Assembly: GCF_029946005.1 (NCBI RefSeq)
Contig: NZ_JAQSDR010000012.1
Coordinates: forward strand, 186,001-250,000
Source: Aquabacterium sp.
GTDB lineage: Bacteria; Pseudomonadota; Gammaproteobacteria; Burkholderiales; Burkholderiaceae_C
Direction: 5' to 3'
DNA length: 64,000 nt
Shown here: positions 55,054 to 64,000 of the stretch, piece after piece
How the letters are laid out: each line of letters begins with the position of its first letter
Numbering within the stretch: the first letter of the stretch is position 1
The notes under the pieces: model-generated
Told to the model about the DNA's origin: nothing
Seen by the model: only the letters and a program-made list of their open reading frames with translations
The model's database searches: none
Translations under genes and position numbers: made by a program

Positions 55054-55100
55054 CCCCACCGGGGCCGCTTTGAGAAAAGACTCAAAGCGACTCGGTGGGG
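55054..55100. other. Long hairpin between rpsA and ihfB
   Basis: Outer arms CCCCACCG/CGGTGGGG and an inner 9-bp perfect stem CGCTTTGAG/CTCAAAGCG form a 47-base structure 25 bp after the rpsA stop. No T run follows, so it may be an RNA-stability or attenuation element rather than a terminator. Confidence 0.65.
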
Positions 55101-55124
55101 ATGGATGGTCTCAGAAAAACGGGA

Positions 55125-56840
55125 TCAGCCGTTGTTCTGGTCCAACTTGGCCTTGAGCAAAGCGCCCAGGCTGGTGGTGCCGGAGCCTTCCTTGGCATCG
55201 GCGACGTTCAGACGTTGCAGAGCTTCTTGCTGCTCGGCGCTGTCCTTGGCCTTGATCGACAACTGCAGCGAACGGGTCTTGCGGTCGACGTTGATGATGA
55301 CGGCGGAGACTTCGTCGCCTTCCTTCAGCACGTTGCGGGCATCTTCCACACGCTCGCGGGCGATTTCGGAAGCACGCAGGTAACCGGTGACGCCTTCGGT
55401 CAGTTCGATCTCGGCGCCCTTGGCGTCGACGGTCTTGACCTTGCCGGACACGGTCATGCCACGGTCATTGACCGAGGTGTAGTTCGTGAACGGATCGGAA
55501 TCCATCTGCTTGATGCCCAGGGAAATGCGCTCGCGCTCGACGTCGATGGCCAACACGATGGCTTCGACTTCCTGGCCCTTCTTGTAGTTGCGCACGGCGG
55601 CTTCGCCGGGCTCGTCCCAAGACAGGTCGGACAGGTGAACCAGGCCATCGATGCCAGCGGCCAAGCCAACGAACACGCCGAAGTCGGTGATCGACTTGAC
55701 GGGGCCCTTGACCTTGTCGCCGCGCTTGAAGTTGACAGCGAAGTCGTCCCATGGGTTCGGCTTGCACTGCTTCATGCCCAGGGAGATGCGACGCTTGTCT
55801 TCGTCGATTTCCAGGACCATGACTTCCACTTCGTCGCCCATGTTGACGATCTTGTTGGGCGCCACGTTCTTGTTGGTCCAGTCCATTTCGGAGACGTGCA
55901 CCAGGCCTTCGATGCCGGGTTCGATCTCAACGAACGCGCCGTAGTCAGCGATGTTCGTGACCTTGCCGAACAGGCGGGTCGAGGCGGGGTAACGACGCGA
56001 AACGCCAACCCAAGGATCGTCGCCCATTTGCTTCAGGCCCAGCGAGACGCGGTTCTTTTCGGCGTCGAACTTCAAGACCTTGGCGGTCAGTTCTTGACCA
56101 ACCGTCACCACTTCGGATGGGTGACGGACACGGCGCCAGGCCATGTCGGTGATGTGCAGCAGGCCGTCGATGCCGCCCAGGTCCACGAAGGCACCGTATT
56201 CGGTGATGTTCTTGACCACGCCATTGATGATGGCGCCTTCGCGCAGCGTTTCCATCAGCTTGGCGCGTTCTTCGCCCATCGAAGCTTCAACCACAGCACG
56301 GCGTGACAGCACGACGTTGTTGCGCTTGCGGTCCAGCTTGATGACCTTGAATTCCATGGTCTTGCCTTCGTAAGGACTCATGTCCTTGACGGGGCGGGTG
56401 TCCAGCAGCGAGCCGGGCAGGAAGGCGCGGATGCCATTGACCAGAACGGTCAGGCCGCCCTTGACCTTGCCATTGACGGTGCCGATGACGAAGTCGCCGG
56501 AGTCCAGCGCGGTTTCCAGGGACATCCACGAAGCCAGGCGCTTGGCCTTGTCGCGCGACAAGATGGTGTCACCGTAGCCGTTTTCGACAGCATCGACGGC
56601 CACGGAGACGAAGTCGCCCACTTGGACTTCGAGCTCGCCTTGGTCGTTCTTGAATTCTTCGATTGGCACGTAGGCTTCGGACTTGAGGCCAGCGTTGACC
56701 ACGACGAAGCTGTGTTCGATGCGCACCACTTCAGCAGTGATGACTTCGCCCGTGCGCATGTTGGAGCTCTTCAGAGACTCCTCGAACATGGCGGCGAAAG
56801 AATCTGCGCCCGAATAGGCGGCGGTTTGTGCTTGAGACAT
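55125..56840 (-). CDS. rpsA: 30S ribosomal protein S1
   Basis: 571 aa from the ATG at 56840 ([20 protein letters not shown]), with AGGAAA nine bases upstream. Six S1 RNA-binding repeats are recognisable, including [37 protein letters not shown] and [19 protein letters not shown]. It is needed for mRNA recruitment to the ribosome. Downstream of aroA-cmk, with a likely terminator between them. Confidence 0.97.
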   Translation of the reverse strand: MSQAQTAAYSGADSFAAMFEESLKSSNMRTGEVITAEVVRIEHSFVVVNAGLKSEAYVPIEEFKNDQGELEVQVGDFVSVAVDAVENGYGDTILSRDKAKRLASWMSLETALDSGDFVIGTVNGKVKGGLTVLVNGIRAFLPGSLLDTRPVKDMSPYEGKTMEFKVIKLDRKRNNVVLSRRAVVEASMGEERAKLMETLREGAIINGVVKNITEYGAFVDLGGIDGLLHITDMAWRRVRHPSEVVTVGQELTAKVLKFDAEKNRVSLGLKQMGDDPWVGVSRRYPASTRLFGKVTNIADYGAFVEIEPGIEGLVHVSEMDWTNKNVAPNKIVNMGDEVEVMVLEIDEDKRRISLGMKQCKPNPWDDFAVNFKRGDKVKGPVKSITDFGVFVGLAAGIDGLVHLSDLSWDEPGEAAVRNYKKGQEVEAIVLAIDVERERISLGIKQMDSDPFTNYTSVNDRGMTVSGKVKTVDAKGAEIELTEGVTGYLRASEIARERVEDARNVLKEGDEVSAVIINVDRKTRSLQLSIKAKDSAEQQEALQRLNVADAKEGSGTTSLGALLKAKLDQNNG

Positions 56841-56960
56841 TGAGGATTTCCTGTGCCGGCTTGGGGCCAGCGGTGCGGCTTCATCGACAGGAACGACGAA
56901 GCACGGTTGGGTTGAGAACATGACACCCGGGCTTGCTCTGTACAAAGGCAAACCCTGGCG

Positions 56961-56989
56961 AAAACCAAACCTTCACCGGGCGGCGAAGG
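56961..56989 (-). terminator. Terminator-like hairpin after aroA-cmk
   Basis: On the minus strand CCTTCGCC pairs with GGTGAAGG (one G·T) around a 4-base loop, followed by TTTGGTTTT. It lies about 16 bp past the aroA-cmk stop and upstream of rpsA. A second small hairpin (AAGGCTG/CAGCCTT) overlaps the stop codon itself. Confidence 0.5.
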
Positions 56990-57004
56990 CTGAGTGTCAC
57001 AGCC

Positions 57005-59065
57005 TTAAATAGGCTTCACTTCATTGACAACATTGGCTTTGATGTGAGGCCACCCGTCGACCCACCATCCCAACACTGTTTCGGCCGATTGGTCGCTGGT
57101 CAGTGCGGAGTTGTCGAGTTTTCGGGCATCTGGTGCAGGAACGAGGGGCGACACGGCGCGGGTGCGATCCCGCAGGTCGCGCGACTCCAGGTCCGCGCAT
57201 ATCTCGTCAAGGTTAGCAGAAAACCCCTTTGAAATCAATTGCTTATGCCGGCGCTCGGCCCGTTCTATGACGCTGGCCGTCAAAAACACCTTGAGCGCGG
57301 CATCGGGAAAGATCACGGTGCCCATGTCGCGGCCATCGGCCACCAAGCCGGGCAGGGCCCTGAAACTGTGCTGCAAATCGACCAAAGCCTGGCGCACGCC
57401 CGGGATGGCGGAAATGCGCGAGGCCATTTGCCCAGAGGCTTCCTGGCGCAAGTCTTCACTCACTTCTTTGCCATTCAGCCACACATTGTGCTGTTCGAAA
57501 TGCAGGGGAATGTGGGTGCCGATCTGGCGCGCAATCTTGGTCACGGCCTCTTGGTCATCAGGGTCAATGCCTTTTTCAACCACCATCAGCCCAGTGACGC
57601 GGTAGAGCGAGCCGGAATCCAGGAACTGATAGCCCAGGCGGCTGGCCAAGTTGCTGGCCAACGTGCCCTTGCCCGAGGCGGAGGGGCCATCGACCGTGAT
57701 GACGGGGATGAGGGCGGGGTGGGTGTCGGCGACCTGGAACAGCGCTTCGAAATAATCCGGGAAGGTTTTGCCCACACAGCGGGGGTCTTCGATCCGCACG
57801 GAAATGGGCCGACCAGGCGTGGCGGTAGGGGCCAGCGGGTTGAGCGCCGCCAGCGAAAAGCACATCGCCATGCGGTGGTCGTCGTAGGTGTGGATGCTGG
57901 CGTGCTGCCAGGCGGTGGGCGGCGTCACCTCGATGAAGTCTTCCCCTTCGACCACGGTGGCGCCCAGTTTGCGCAATTCGATCGCCATCGCCGAGATGCG
58001 GTCGGTTTCCTTCACGCGCCAGCTGGCGATGTTGCGCAGGCGGGTCGTGCCGTGGGCGTACAGGGCCATCACGGCCAGGGTCATGGCCGCGTCGGGGATG
58101 TGGTTGCAGTCCAGGTCGATGGCTTTGAGCGGCCAGGCGCCCCGGCCCACTTCCAGCCAGTTGGGGCCGCTGGTGATCTGGGCGCCCATGGCCTGCGCGG
58201 CCTCGACGAAGCGGATGTCACCCTGGATGGAGTCTGCGCCCACGCCTTCGATGCGCAGCGGTTCGTCGGTCGCCGCCAGCGCGCCCGCCGCGATGAAGTA
58301 GGACGCCGACGAGGCGTCGGCTTCGACGTGGATCTCGCCAGGCGACTGGTAGCGGCTGCCCTGCGGGATGATGAAACGCTCCCAACCTTGCCGCTGCACC
58401 TGGATGCCAAAGCGCGCCAAGAGGTTCAGCGTGATCTCGATGTAAGGCTTGGAGATGAGATCGCCCTCGACCTCAATGGTCAGGTCTTGCTGCTGCGACA
58501 CCAGCGGCAAGGCCAGCAGCAAGGCGGTCAAAAATTGGCTGGACACATCGCCGCGCACGCGGATGGCTTGACCCAGGTTCAAGCGCCCACCGGCCACGCG
58601 CAGGGGTGGGTAGCCTTCTTGGCCCAGGCACTCGATGTGGCAGCCCAAGGGCCGAAGCGCGTTGACCAGGTCACCGATCGGGCGCTCGTGCATGCGCGGC
58701 ACGCCGCTGAGGGTGTAGGTGCCGCCGTGGCCGGCAGACAGCAGGGCGAGGACTGCGGTCAGAGGGCGGATGGCCGTGCCGGCATTGCCCATGAACAGGT
58801 CGGCGTTGAGCACCGACAGGCGCCCTGCCAGACCTTTGATGCGCACCGTGTCGCCGGATTGCTCCAGTTCGCAGCCCAGCAGGCGCAATGCGTCCAGCAT
58901 GACGCGGGTGTCATCTGAGGCCAGCAAATCGTGGACGACCGTGGTGCCTTCGCTCAGGCCCGCCAGCAACAGCACACGGTTGGAGATGCTTTTGGAGCCC
59001 GGAAGGCGCACGGCGCCACTGATGCCCAGCAGGGGAGGAAGGTCAAGAAATTCGGTGGTGTACAT
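57005..59065 (-). CDS. aroA-cmk: Fused EPSP synthase–cytidylate kinase
   Basis: 686 aa in one continuous frame. Residues ~1–445 are EPSP synthase ([40 protein letters not shown]) that makes 5-enolpyruvylshikimate-3-phosphate. From ~455 to the end is cytidylate kinase ([20 protein letters not shown], the P-loop; [12 protein letters not shown]). In most bacteria these are two adjacent genes; fusion is known in some Comamonadaceae and relatives. It is the fourth gene of serC–pheA–tyrA–aroA/cmk. Confidence 0.96.
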   Translation of the reverse strand: MYTTEFLDLPPLLGISGAVRLPGSKSISNRVLLLAGLSEGTTVVHDLLASDDTRVMLDALRLLGCELEQSGDTVRIKGLAGRLSVLNADLFMGNAGTAIRPLTAVLALLSAGHGGTYTLSGVPRMHERPIGDLVNALRPLGCHIECLGQEGYPPLRVAGGRLNLGQAIRVRGDVSSQFLTALLLALPLVSQQQDLTIEVEGDLISKPYIEITLNLLARFGIQVQRQGWERFIIPQGSRYQSPGEIHVEADASSASYFIAAGALAATDEPLRIEGVGADSIQGDIRFVEAAQAMGAQITSGPNWLEVGRGAWPLKAIDLDCNHIPDAAMTLAVMALYAHGTTRLRNIASWRVKETDRISAMAIELRKLGATVVEGEDFIEVTPPTAWQHASIHTYDDHRMAMCFSLAALNPLAPTATPGRPISVRIEDPRCVGKTFPDYFEALFQVADTHPALIPVITVDGPSASGKGTLASNLASRLGYQFLDSGSLYRVTGLMVVEKGIDPDDQEAVTKIARQIGTHIPLHFEQHNVWLNGKEVSEDLRQEASGQMASRISAIPGVRQALVDLQHSFRALPGLVADGRDMGTVIFPDAALKVFLTASVIERAERRHKQLISKGFSANLDEICADLESRDLRDRTRAVSPLVPAPDARKLDNSALTSDQSAETVLGWWVDGWPHIKANVVNEVKPI

Positions 59066-59092
59066 GGAGGGGGAAAGTCAGCCAGCGCTCAT

Positions 59093-59995
59093 TCAACGCT
59101 GCGTCTGCGGGCCACTTCGGCCGGGTGAGCTTTGCAGGGTCCACTGGCTGCGGGCGTCGGAGGCCGACTGGATCTGACCCTCCAGCGCAGAGCCGTTCCA
59201 GTTGCGCATCTCGTGCTCCATGGCGTCCAGAGCAGCGCGGAAAGCCATGGACTGGCGGAGCACTTCCTCGCGGTTGGACAGCAGGATGTCGCGCCAGATG
59301 GTGGGGTCGCTGGCGGCGATGCGGGTGAAGTCCCGAAAGCCCGGGCCCGCCAAAGACAGGAACTCGCGGCCCGAGGGTTGCTCGGCCATGGCATTCAGGT
59401 AGGCAAAGGCCAGCAGGTGAGGCAGGTGGCTGACGGCCGCAAAGGCCGCGTCATGGTTCTCCGGGGTCATCTTGAGCACCTGGCAACCCACGGCGGACCA
59501 CACATCGGTGGCCTTTTGCAGCAAGACGGGGTCGGTCTGGGCCAGCGGTGTCAGGATGACCTTGCGGCCTTGGTAAAGCGAGGCGTCCGAGTGCTCAATG
59601 CCCGCGACTTCACGGCCTGCAATGGGGTGCGCGGGCACGAACGAAGGCAGGCGCTCTTTCAGCACGCGGCGGGCCGCATCCACCACGTCGCGTTTGGTGC
59701 TGCCCACGTCCATGAACAACACACCCGGATCCACCAGGTGACGGATGGCCTTGAAGGTGCTTTCGCTGGCCGCCACGGGCACGGCGATCAGCACGATGTC
59801 GGAGCCGGCCACCGCCAGCAGGGCCGATTCAGCGGCGACGTCGATCACGCCCAGGCGGCGTGCTTTTTCGACGGTGGAGGGCGACTTGCTGTAGCCAACC
59901 ACACGCTTGACCAGGCCCGCCTTTTTCAAGGCGAGCGCGAACGAACCGCCCATCAGGCCGCATCCGATCAGTCCCAGTTGATTGAACATCGTCAT
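59093..59995 (-). CDS. tyrA: Prephenate dehydrogenase
   Basis: 300 aa; ATGs at 59995 and 59989 are both possible. NAD-binding GLIGCGLMGGSFALAL at the N-terminus, DVGSTKRDVVDAAR, and the catalytic histidine in VPAHPIAGREVAGIEH. It oxidises prephenate to hydroxyphenylpyruvate in tyrosine synthesis. It starts 4 bp after the pheA stop. No ACT domain is visible. Confidence 0.95.
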   Translation of the reverse strand: MTMFNQLGLIGCGLMGGSFALALKKAGLVKRVVGYSKSPSTVEKARRLGVIDVAAESALLAVAGSDIVLIAVPVAASESTFKAIRHLVDPGVLFMDVGSTKRDVVDAARRVLKERLPSFVPAHPIAGREVAGIEHSDASLYQGRKVILTPLAQTDPVLLQKATDVWSAVGCQVLKMTPENHDAAFAAVSHLPHLLAFAYLNAMAEQPSGREFLSLAGPGFRDFTRIAASDPTIWRDILLSNREEVLRQSMAFRAALDAMEHEMRNWNGSALEGQIQSASDARSQWTLQSSPGRSGPQTQR

Positions 59996-59999
59996 GGTC

Positions 60000-61118
60000 T
60001 CAGTGCACGTCGAGCGGGTAGGTGCCCAGCACCTTGAAGAACGAACATTGCGCGCGCAATTCGCTCATCGCCGCAGCAACGTTGTCTTGGGCCGGGTGGC
60101 CAGCCAAGTCCATGTAGAAAACATACTCCCACTGGCCCGAGCGGGCCGGGCGGGATTCGAAACGGGTCATCGACACACCGTGGCGCTTCAAAGGCACCAG
60201 CATGTCATGCACGGCGCCCGGGCGGTTGTCCACCGACACGATCAGGCTGGTGCAGTCATGCCCCGTGGGCGCGCTGGCGGGCAGCGACTCGGGCAGGGAA
60301 ACGATGACGAAGCGGGTGCGGTTTTGAGCCTCGTCCTGCACGCCCGCCTGCAGCACGTGCAGACCATAGCTCGACGCGGCACGCAGGCTGGCCAGCGCGG
60401 CGATGCTGGCGTCTTCACCCGCCAGGCGCGCACCTTCGGCATTGCTGGACACCGGGCGGCGCTCGGCACCGGGCAGGTTCTGGCTGAGCCAGCCCTGGCA
60501 TTGGGCCAGCGCCTGAGGATGGGCGCACACGGTGGTGATGCCCGTGCGCGAGGGCTCTTTGCGCAACAGGTTGTGGCTGACCAGCAAGCTGGTCTCGCCA
60601 ATGATGGTCACCGGTGATTGCAGCAGCAAGTCAAGCGAGCGGGCCACCACGCCTTCGGTGGAGTTTTCAACCGGCACCACGCCAAAATCGGCCGACCCGG
60701 CCACGGTGGCGCGGAATACCTCGTCGATGGACGGGCAGGGCATCGCTTCGATGGACGAGCCAAAGTAGTCCAGCGCGGCCTGTTCACTGAAGGTGCCAAT
60801 CGGGCCCAGGAAGGCCACTTTCAACTTCGCTTCCAGCGAGCGGCACGCCGACATGATCTCGCGCCAGATGGGCGCGATGCTGTCGGGCTGGATGGGGCCG
60901 GGGTTCAGGTTCTTGAGCTTGTCGATGACCTGGGCCTCGCGGTCGGGGCGGAACACCGGCGAGCTGTCGATCTTCTTGACCTCGCCCACAGCCTGGGCGA
61001 GTTGCGCGCGCTGATTCAGCAACTGCAGCAACTGCTGATCGACCGCGTCAATGCGTGTGCGCAAGTCACCCAGTTGTTCTTCAACCGGACGTTGATCAGG
61101 GCTTGGGTGATCAGCCAT
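60000..61118 (-). CDS. pheA: Bifunctional chorismate mutase/prephenate dehydratase (P-protein)
   Basis: 372 aa from the ATG at 61118, which overlaps the serC stop by 8 bases; an ATG at 61130 is possible. Chorismate mutase AroQ domain residues ~10–95 ([33 protein letters not shown]), prephenate dehydratase ~98–275 ([29 protein letters not shown]), and a C-terminal ACT regulatory domain ([19 protein letters not shown]). It converts chorismate to phenylpyruvate. Confidence 0.95.
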   Translation of the reverse strand: MADHPSPDQRPVEEQLGDLRTRIDAVDQQLLQLLNQRAQLAQAVGEVKKIDSSPVFRPDREAQVIDKLKNLNPGPIQPDSIAPIWREIMSACRSLEAKLKVAFLGPIGTFSEQAALDYFGSSIEAMPCPSIDEVFRATVAGSADFGVVPVENSTEGVVARSLDLLLQSPVTIIGETSLLVSHNLLRKEPSRTGITTVCAHPQALAQCQGWLSQNLPGAERRPVSSNAEGARLAGEDASIAALASLRAASSYGLHVLQAGVQDEAQNRTRFVIVSLPESLPASAPTGHDCTSLIVSVDNRPGAVHDMLVPLKRHGVSMTRFESRPARSGQWEYVFYMDLAGHPAQDNVAAAMSELRAQCSFFKVLGTYPLDVH

Positions 61119-62220
61119 GGCGCTGGGCAAACTCTTTCAGGTAGGCGACCAGGGCATCGACACCGGCCAAGGGCAAGGCGTTGTAGATGGACGCTCGCAG
61201 GCCGCCGACGCTCTTGTGACCCTTGAGCTGCAGCAAGCCCTGCGTTTTGGCACCGGCCAGGAAGGGCTCGTACAGTGCCTCAGCGGGCAAGAAAAACGGT
61301 GCGTTCATGCGCGAGCGCGCATTGACCGCCACGTGCGTGCTGTAAAAGCCTGAGGCATCCAGGTAGCCATACAGGCGATCGGCCTTGGCGATGTTGCGCG
61401 CCTCGATGGCGTCCAGGCCTTGCAAGGCACCTTCGTGCTGGCGTTTGATCCACTGGAACACCAGGCCGGCCAAATAAATGGCGTAGGTGGGCGGGGTGTT
61501 GTACATCGAATCGTGGTCGGCCACGATCTTGTAGTCAAAGGCCGAGGGCGTGATCGGCAGAGCGTGGCCGAGCAGGTCTTCGCGAACGATGACCAGGGTC
61601 AGGCCGGCAGGCCCGATGTTCTTTTGCGCCCCGGCGTAAGCCAGGCCCACGCGCGACCAGTCGATTGGGCGCGAGGCGATGTGCGAAGAGCAGTCGATCA
61701 CCAGTGGTGCATCGCAGCCCAGGGCTTTCAAATCGGGCAGCTCGTGCAACTCGATGCCGTTGATGGTCTCGTTGCTGCACACGTGCACGTAGGCGGCGTT
61801 GCGGCTGAGCTGCCACGAAGCAGGATCGGGCACGGTGGTGTGGCCGTCTGCCTCGTTGCTGGCGATCACGTTCACTTGGCCGTACTTGCGGGCTTCCTTT
61901 TGCGACTTGAGTGACCAGGAGCCGGTCACCACATAGTCCATGTGCCCCCCCCGCGATGACAGGTTCATCGGCACGATGGCGTTCTCGGCGATGGCACCGC
62001 CCTGCATGAATAGCACTTTGTAGTTGGCGGGGATGGCCAGGATCTCGCGCAGGTCGCTTTCGGCCTGCTGAGCAATGGAGATGAACTCCTTGCCCCGGTG
62101 GCTCATCTCCATCACGCTCATGCCCGACCCATGCCAGTCCAGCATCTCGCTCGCGGCCTGTTGCAAGACTTCTTCAGGCAGCGCCGCCGGACCGGCGGAA
62201 AAATTGAAAGGTCGGGTCAT
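61111..62220 (-). CDS. serC: Phosphoserine aminotransferase
   Basis: 369 aa from the ATG at 62220 ([20 protein letters not shown]); the TTG at 62229 is an artefact of the open frame. PLP enzyme; the lysine is in [21 protein letters not shown]. It transaminates 3-phosphohydroxypyruvate for serine and also acts in pyridoxine synthesis. First gene of serC–pheA–tyrA–aroA/cmk. Confidence 0.96.
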   Translation of the reverse strand: MTRPFNFSAGPAALPEEVLQQAASEMLDWHGSGMSVMEMSHRGKEFISIAQQAESDLREILAIPANYKVLFMQGGAIAENAIVPMNLSSRGGHMDYVVTGSWSLKSQKEARKYGQVNVIASNEADGHTTVPDPASWQLSRNAAYVHVCSNETINGIELHELPDLKALGCDAPLVIDCSSHIASRPIDWSRVGLAYAGAQKNIGPAGLTLVIVREDLLGHALPITPSAFDYKIVADHDSMYNTPPTYAIYLAGLVFQWIKRQHEGALQGLDAIEARNIAKADRLYGYLDASGFYSTHVAVNARSRMNAPFFLPAEALYEPFLAGAKTQGLLQLKGHKSVGGLRASIYNALPLAGVDALVAYLKEFAQRHG

Positions 62221-62256
62221 CTCGGTCAACGCCTGGGCGGCGTCCTTCTCACTTAC

Positions 62257-62886
62257 TTACTTGCTGACGGCGGGCTTGGGCGCAGGCTTGGCGGCCTTGG
62301 CCGGCGCGGCTGCGGGGGCTGGCGCCTGACCGCTCAGCTTGCCACCAGAAGCCGTGTCCAGGATGGCGCGCAGGTTGTTTTGCACGGTTTGCAGCTTGGG
62401 ATCAAGCTGAGGGCGAACATCCAGTACCACCTTTTCCAGGAAGCTGCTGCCGATCAGGTCGGGCAGGGCCGCTTGGTACTTCTTCAGCACGGCCGAGTCG
62501 AGGATGGTGATCAGTTGCTTCAACTCGTCTTCGCTGAACTTTTCTTCCAGGGCAGGGGCCACGGAAGAGGCGCTCAGCTTGTTGGCGCTGGCCTTGAACA
62601 GGGGCACGGCACCGTCCAGGTACTTCTTGATTTCTGCATCGACCTGCTTGGCCGTGGCCTCGCGCTTTTCAGGTGCCACGGCTTGCGACAAGACTTGCTT
62701 GGCACCGCCAACCAGCTGACGTGCCGGCTGTTCGGCCAGGTTTTGTGCGGCGTTGTCGATCAAAGGCTGCTGCGTGACCATCAGCTTTTGAACCAATTCC
62801 TTCTTGCTTTGGGCGGATGCCGACAGCGGCACAGCCAGCAGGGAGGTGGTCAGAGCGGTTGCCAGAGCCAGTTTGGTGAATTTCAT
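62257..62886 (-). CDS. DUF2059 exported protein
   Basis: 209 aa from the ATG at 62886. Signal peptide residues 1–25 (cleavage after SASA). The body is helical, with the DUF2059 region in SEDELKQLITILDSAVLKKY; the C-terminus is a low-complexity Ala/Pro/Lys tail (APAPAAAPAKAAKPAPK). Function unknown; it is secreted to the periplasm. It sits between gyrA and serC, on the same strand. Confidence 0.8.
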   Translation of the reverse strand: MKFTKLALATALTTSLLAVPLSASAQSKKELVQKLMVTQQPLIDNAAQNLAEQPARQLVGGAKQVLSQAVAPEKREATAKQVDAEIKKYLDGAVPLFKASANKLSASSVAPALEEKFSEDELKQLITILDSAVLKKYQAALPDLIGSSFLEKVVLDVRPQLDPKLQTVQNNLRAILDTASGGKLSGQAPAPAAAPAKAAKPAPKPAVSK

Positions 62887-62924
62887 CGTTGTACCTTTGA
62901 TTTCGGGGCAGCCAAGCTGCGGGA

Positions 62925-64000
62925 TCATTGGGCAGACCCATCGCCTTCGGGGGCGGCGGTGTCCGGAGTCTCATCTTCACCGCCTTCGGCCGCATCGGCC
63001 TGGGCGTCATTCTCGACAATGCGTTGCAAGCCAATCAGCTTGGCGCCTTCGTCCAGCGCGATCAGGGTCACGCCTTGCGTGGCGCGGCCCAGTTCGCGGA
63101 TCTCCGACACGCGGGTGCGCACCAGAACACCCTTGTCCGTGATCAGCATGATCTCGTCCTCCGGGCGCACCAGGGTGGCCGCGACCACCTTGCCATTGCG
63201 CTCGGTTTGCTGGATGGCGATCATGCCCTTCGTGCCCCGGCCATGGCGTGTGTACTCGACGATGCTAGTGCGTTTGCCATAACCGTTCTCGGACGCGGTC
63301 AATACGCTTTGCGTTTCGTCCTCGGCCACGAGCATGGCGATCACGCTCTGGCCTTCTTCGAGCATCATGCCGCGCACGCCACGGGCGTTGCGGCCCATTG
63401 GGCGCACATCGTCTTCGTCGAAGCGCACGGCCTTGCCGCCATCGCTGAACAACATCACGTCGTGCTTGCCGTCGGTCAGGGCGGCGCCCACCAGGATGTC
63501 GCCTTCGTCCAGATCCACCGAGATGATGCCGGCCTTGCGAGGATTGCTGAACTCGGTCAGCGCGGTCTTCTTGACGGTGCCCAGGCGTGTGGACATGAAC
63601 ACGAAGTGATCTTCAGGGAAGCTGCGGAACTCGCCGGTCAGGGGCAGCACCACATTGATCTTCTCTTCAGGCTGCAGCGGGAACATGTTGACGATGGGGC
63701 GACCGCGCGAGTTGCGCGAACCGCTCGGCACTTCCCAGACCTTCAACCAATACACGCGGCCACGGTTGCTGAAGCACAGCATGTAGTCGTGCGTGTTGGC
63801 GATGAAGAGCTGGTCGATCCAGTCGTCGTCTTTGGTGGCCGTGGCCTGCTTGCCGCGGCCGCCGCGCTTTTGCGCGCGGTACTCGGCCAGCGGCTGGCTC
63901 TTGATGTAGCCGGTGTGGCTGAGCGTGACCACCATGTCGGTCGGGGTGATCAGGTCTTCGGTGCCCAACTCTTGTGCGTTGTGCTCAATCACGCTGCGGC
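62925..64000 (-). CDS. gyrA: DNA gyrase subunit A, C-terminal part
   Basis: The gene runs off the right edge; about 358 C-terminal codons are visible. The beta-pinwheel DNA-wrapping blades are seen: the GyrA box QKRGGRGKQ and repeats such as VVTLSHTGYIKSQPL, VFMSTRLGTVKKTAL and IMLITDKGVLVRTRV. The acidic C-terminal tail is typical. GyrA with GyrB introduces negative supercoils. Confidence 0.97.
   Translation of the reverse strand, partial: RSVIEHNAQELGTEDLITPTDMVVTLSHTGYIKSQPLAEYRAQKRGGRGKQATATKDDDWIDQLFIANTHDYMLCFSNRGRVYWLKVWEVPSGSRNSRGRPIVNMFPLQPEEKINVVLPLTGEFRSFPEDHFVFMSTRLGTVKKTALTEFSNPRKAGIISVDLDEGDILVGAALTDGKHDVMLFSDGGKAVRFDEDDVRPMGRNARGVRGMMLEEGQSVIAMLVAEDETQSVLTASENGYGKRTSIVEYTRHGRGTKGMIAIQQTERNGKVVAATLVRPEDEIMLITDKGVLVRTRVSEIRELGRATQGVTLIALDEGAKLIGLQRIVENDAQADAAEGGEDETPDTAAPEGDGSAQ

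Overview
The window looks like a chromosomal piece of a Burkholderiales betaproteobacterium, probably Comamonadaceae or the Leptothrix/Sphaerotilus/Rubrivivax neighbourhood. The reasons are: a GC-rich housekeeping backbone; the block gyrA–(DUF2059)–serC–pheA–tyrA–aroA/cmk–rpsA–ihfB–lapA–lapB with aroA and cmk fused in one frame; rsmB–DUF4390–ntrY-type kinase–NtrX-like regulator; gshA and gshB of the betaproteobacterial kind; and glnK–amt behind a sigma54 promoter. This assignment is inference from gene content and order. No 16S gene is present.

Region 1 (1–5.8 kb) is the end of an LPS-core operon (DUF4254, waaC, msbA start) interrupted by small accessory modules: a BrnT/CopG-like toxin–antitoxin pair directly abutting waaC, a PIN/RHH pair, an orphan AAA ATPase, and a TumE/TumA pair lying between two 240-bp copies of the ATPase 3' end.

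Region 2 (5.8–22.2 kb) is a surface-glycan (O-antigen type) locus. Six contiguous genes (ddhD-ddhA-ddhB-ddhC-prt-tyv) give the whole route from glucose-1-phosphate to CDP-tyvelose. Around them are GT2, GT4, GT9 and GT11-like glycosyltransferases, one interrupted by an in-frame amber codon. No flippase, polymerase, ABC exporter or ligase of the pathway is in the window.

Region 3 (22.2–27.7 kb) is a decayed island between a tRNA-like 3' fragment and a complete tRNA-Phe. It holds a methyltransferase, a hipA 3' remnant, an IS21-family remnant, six iterated 21-bp repeats, an AbiEi–Fic fusion, an integrase C-terminal remnant, and an intact mqsRA pair with its operator and terminator.

Region 4 (27.7–64 kb) is conserved backbone: a two-component system, rsmB, ornithine-lipid acyltransferase, PTS enzyme I, a desaturase, an ABC-F ATPase, a NarL-type two-component pair, the glutathione operon gshA–kup–benE–gshB, the nitrogen operon glnK–amt with two NtrC-type sites and a sigma54 promoter, comM, an SDR, a PCu(A)C chaperone, lapAB, ihfB, rpsA, and the aromatic/serine biosynthesis cluster ending in gyrA.

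The most unusual points are the ATPase/TumAE duplication, the toxin–antitoxin pair embedded in the waaC operon, the complete tyvelose pathway, and the repeat array in front of the AbiEi–Fic gene.
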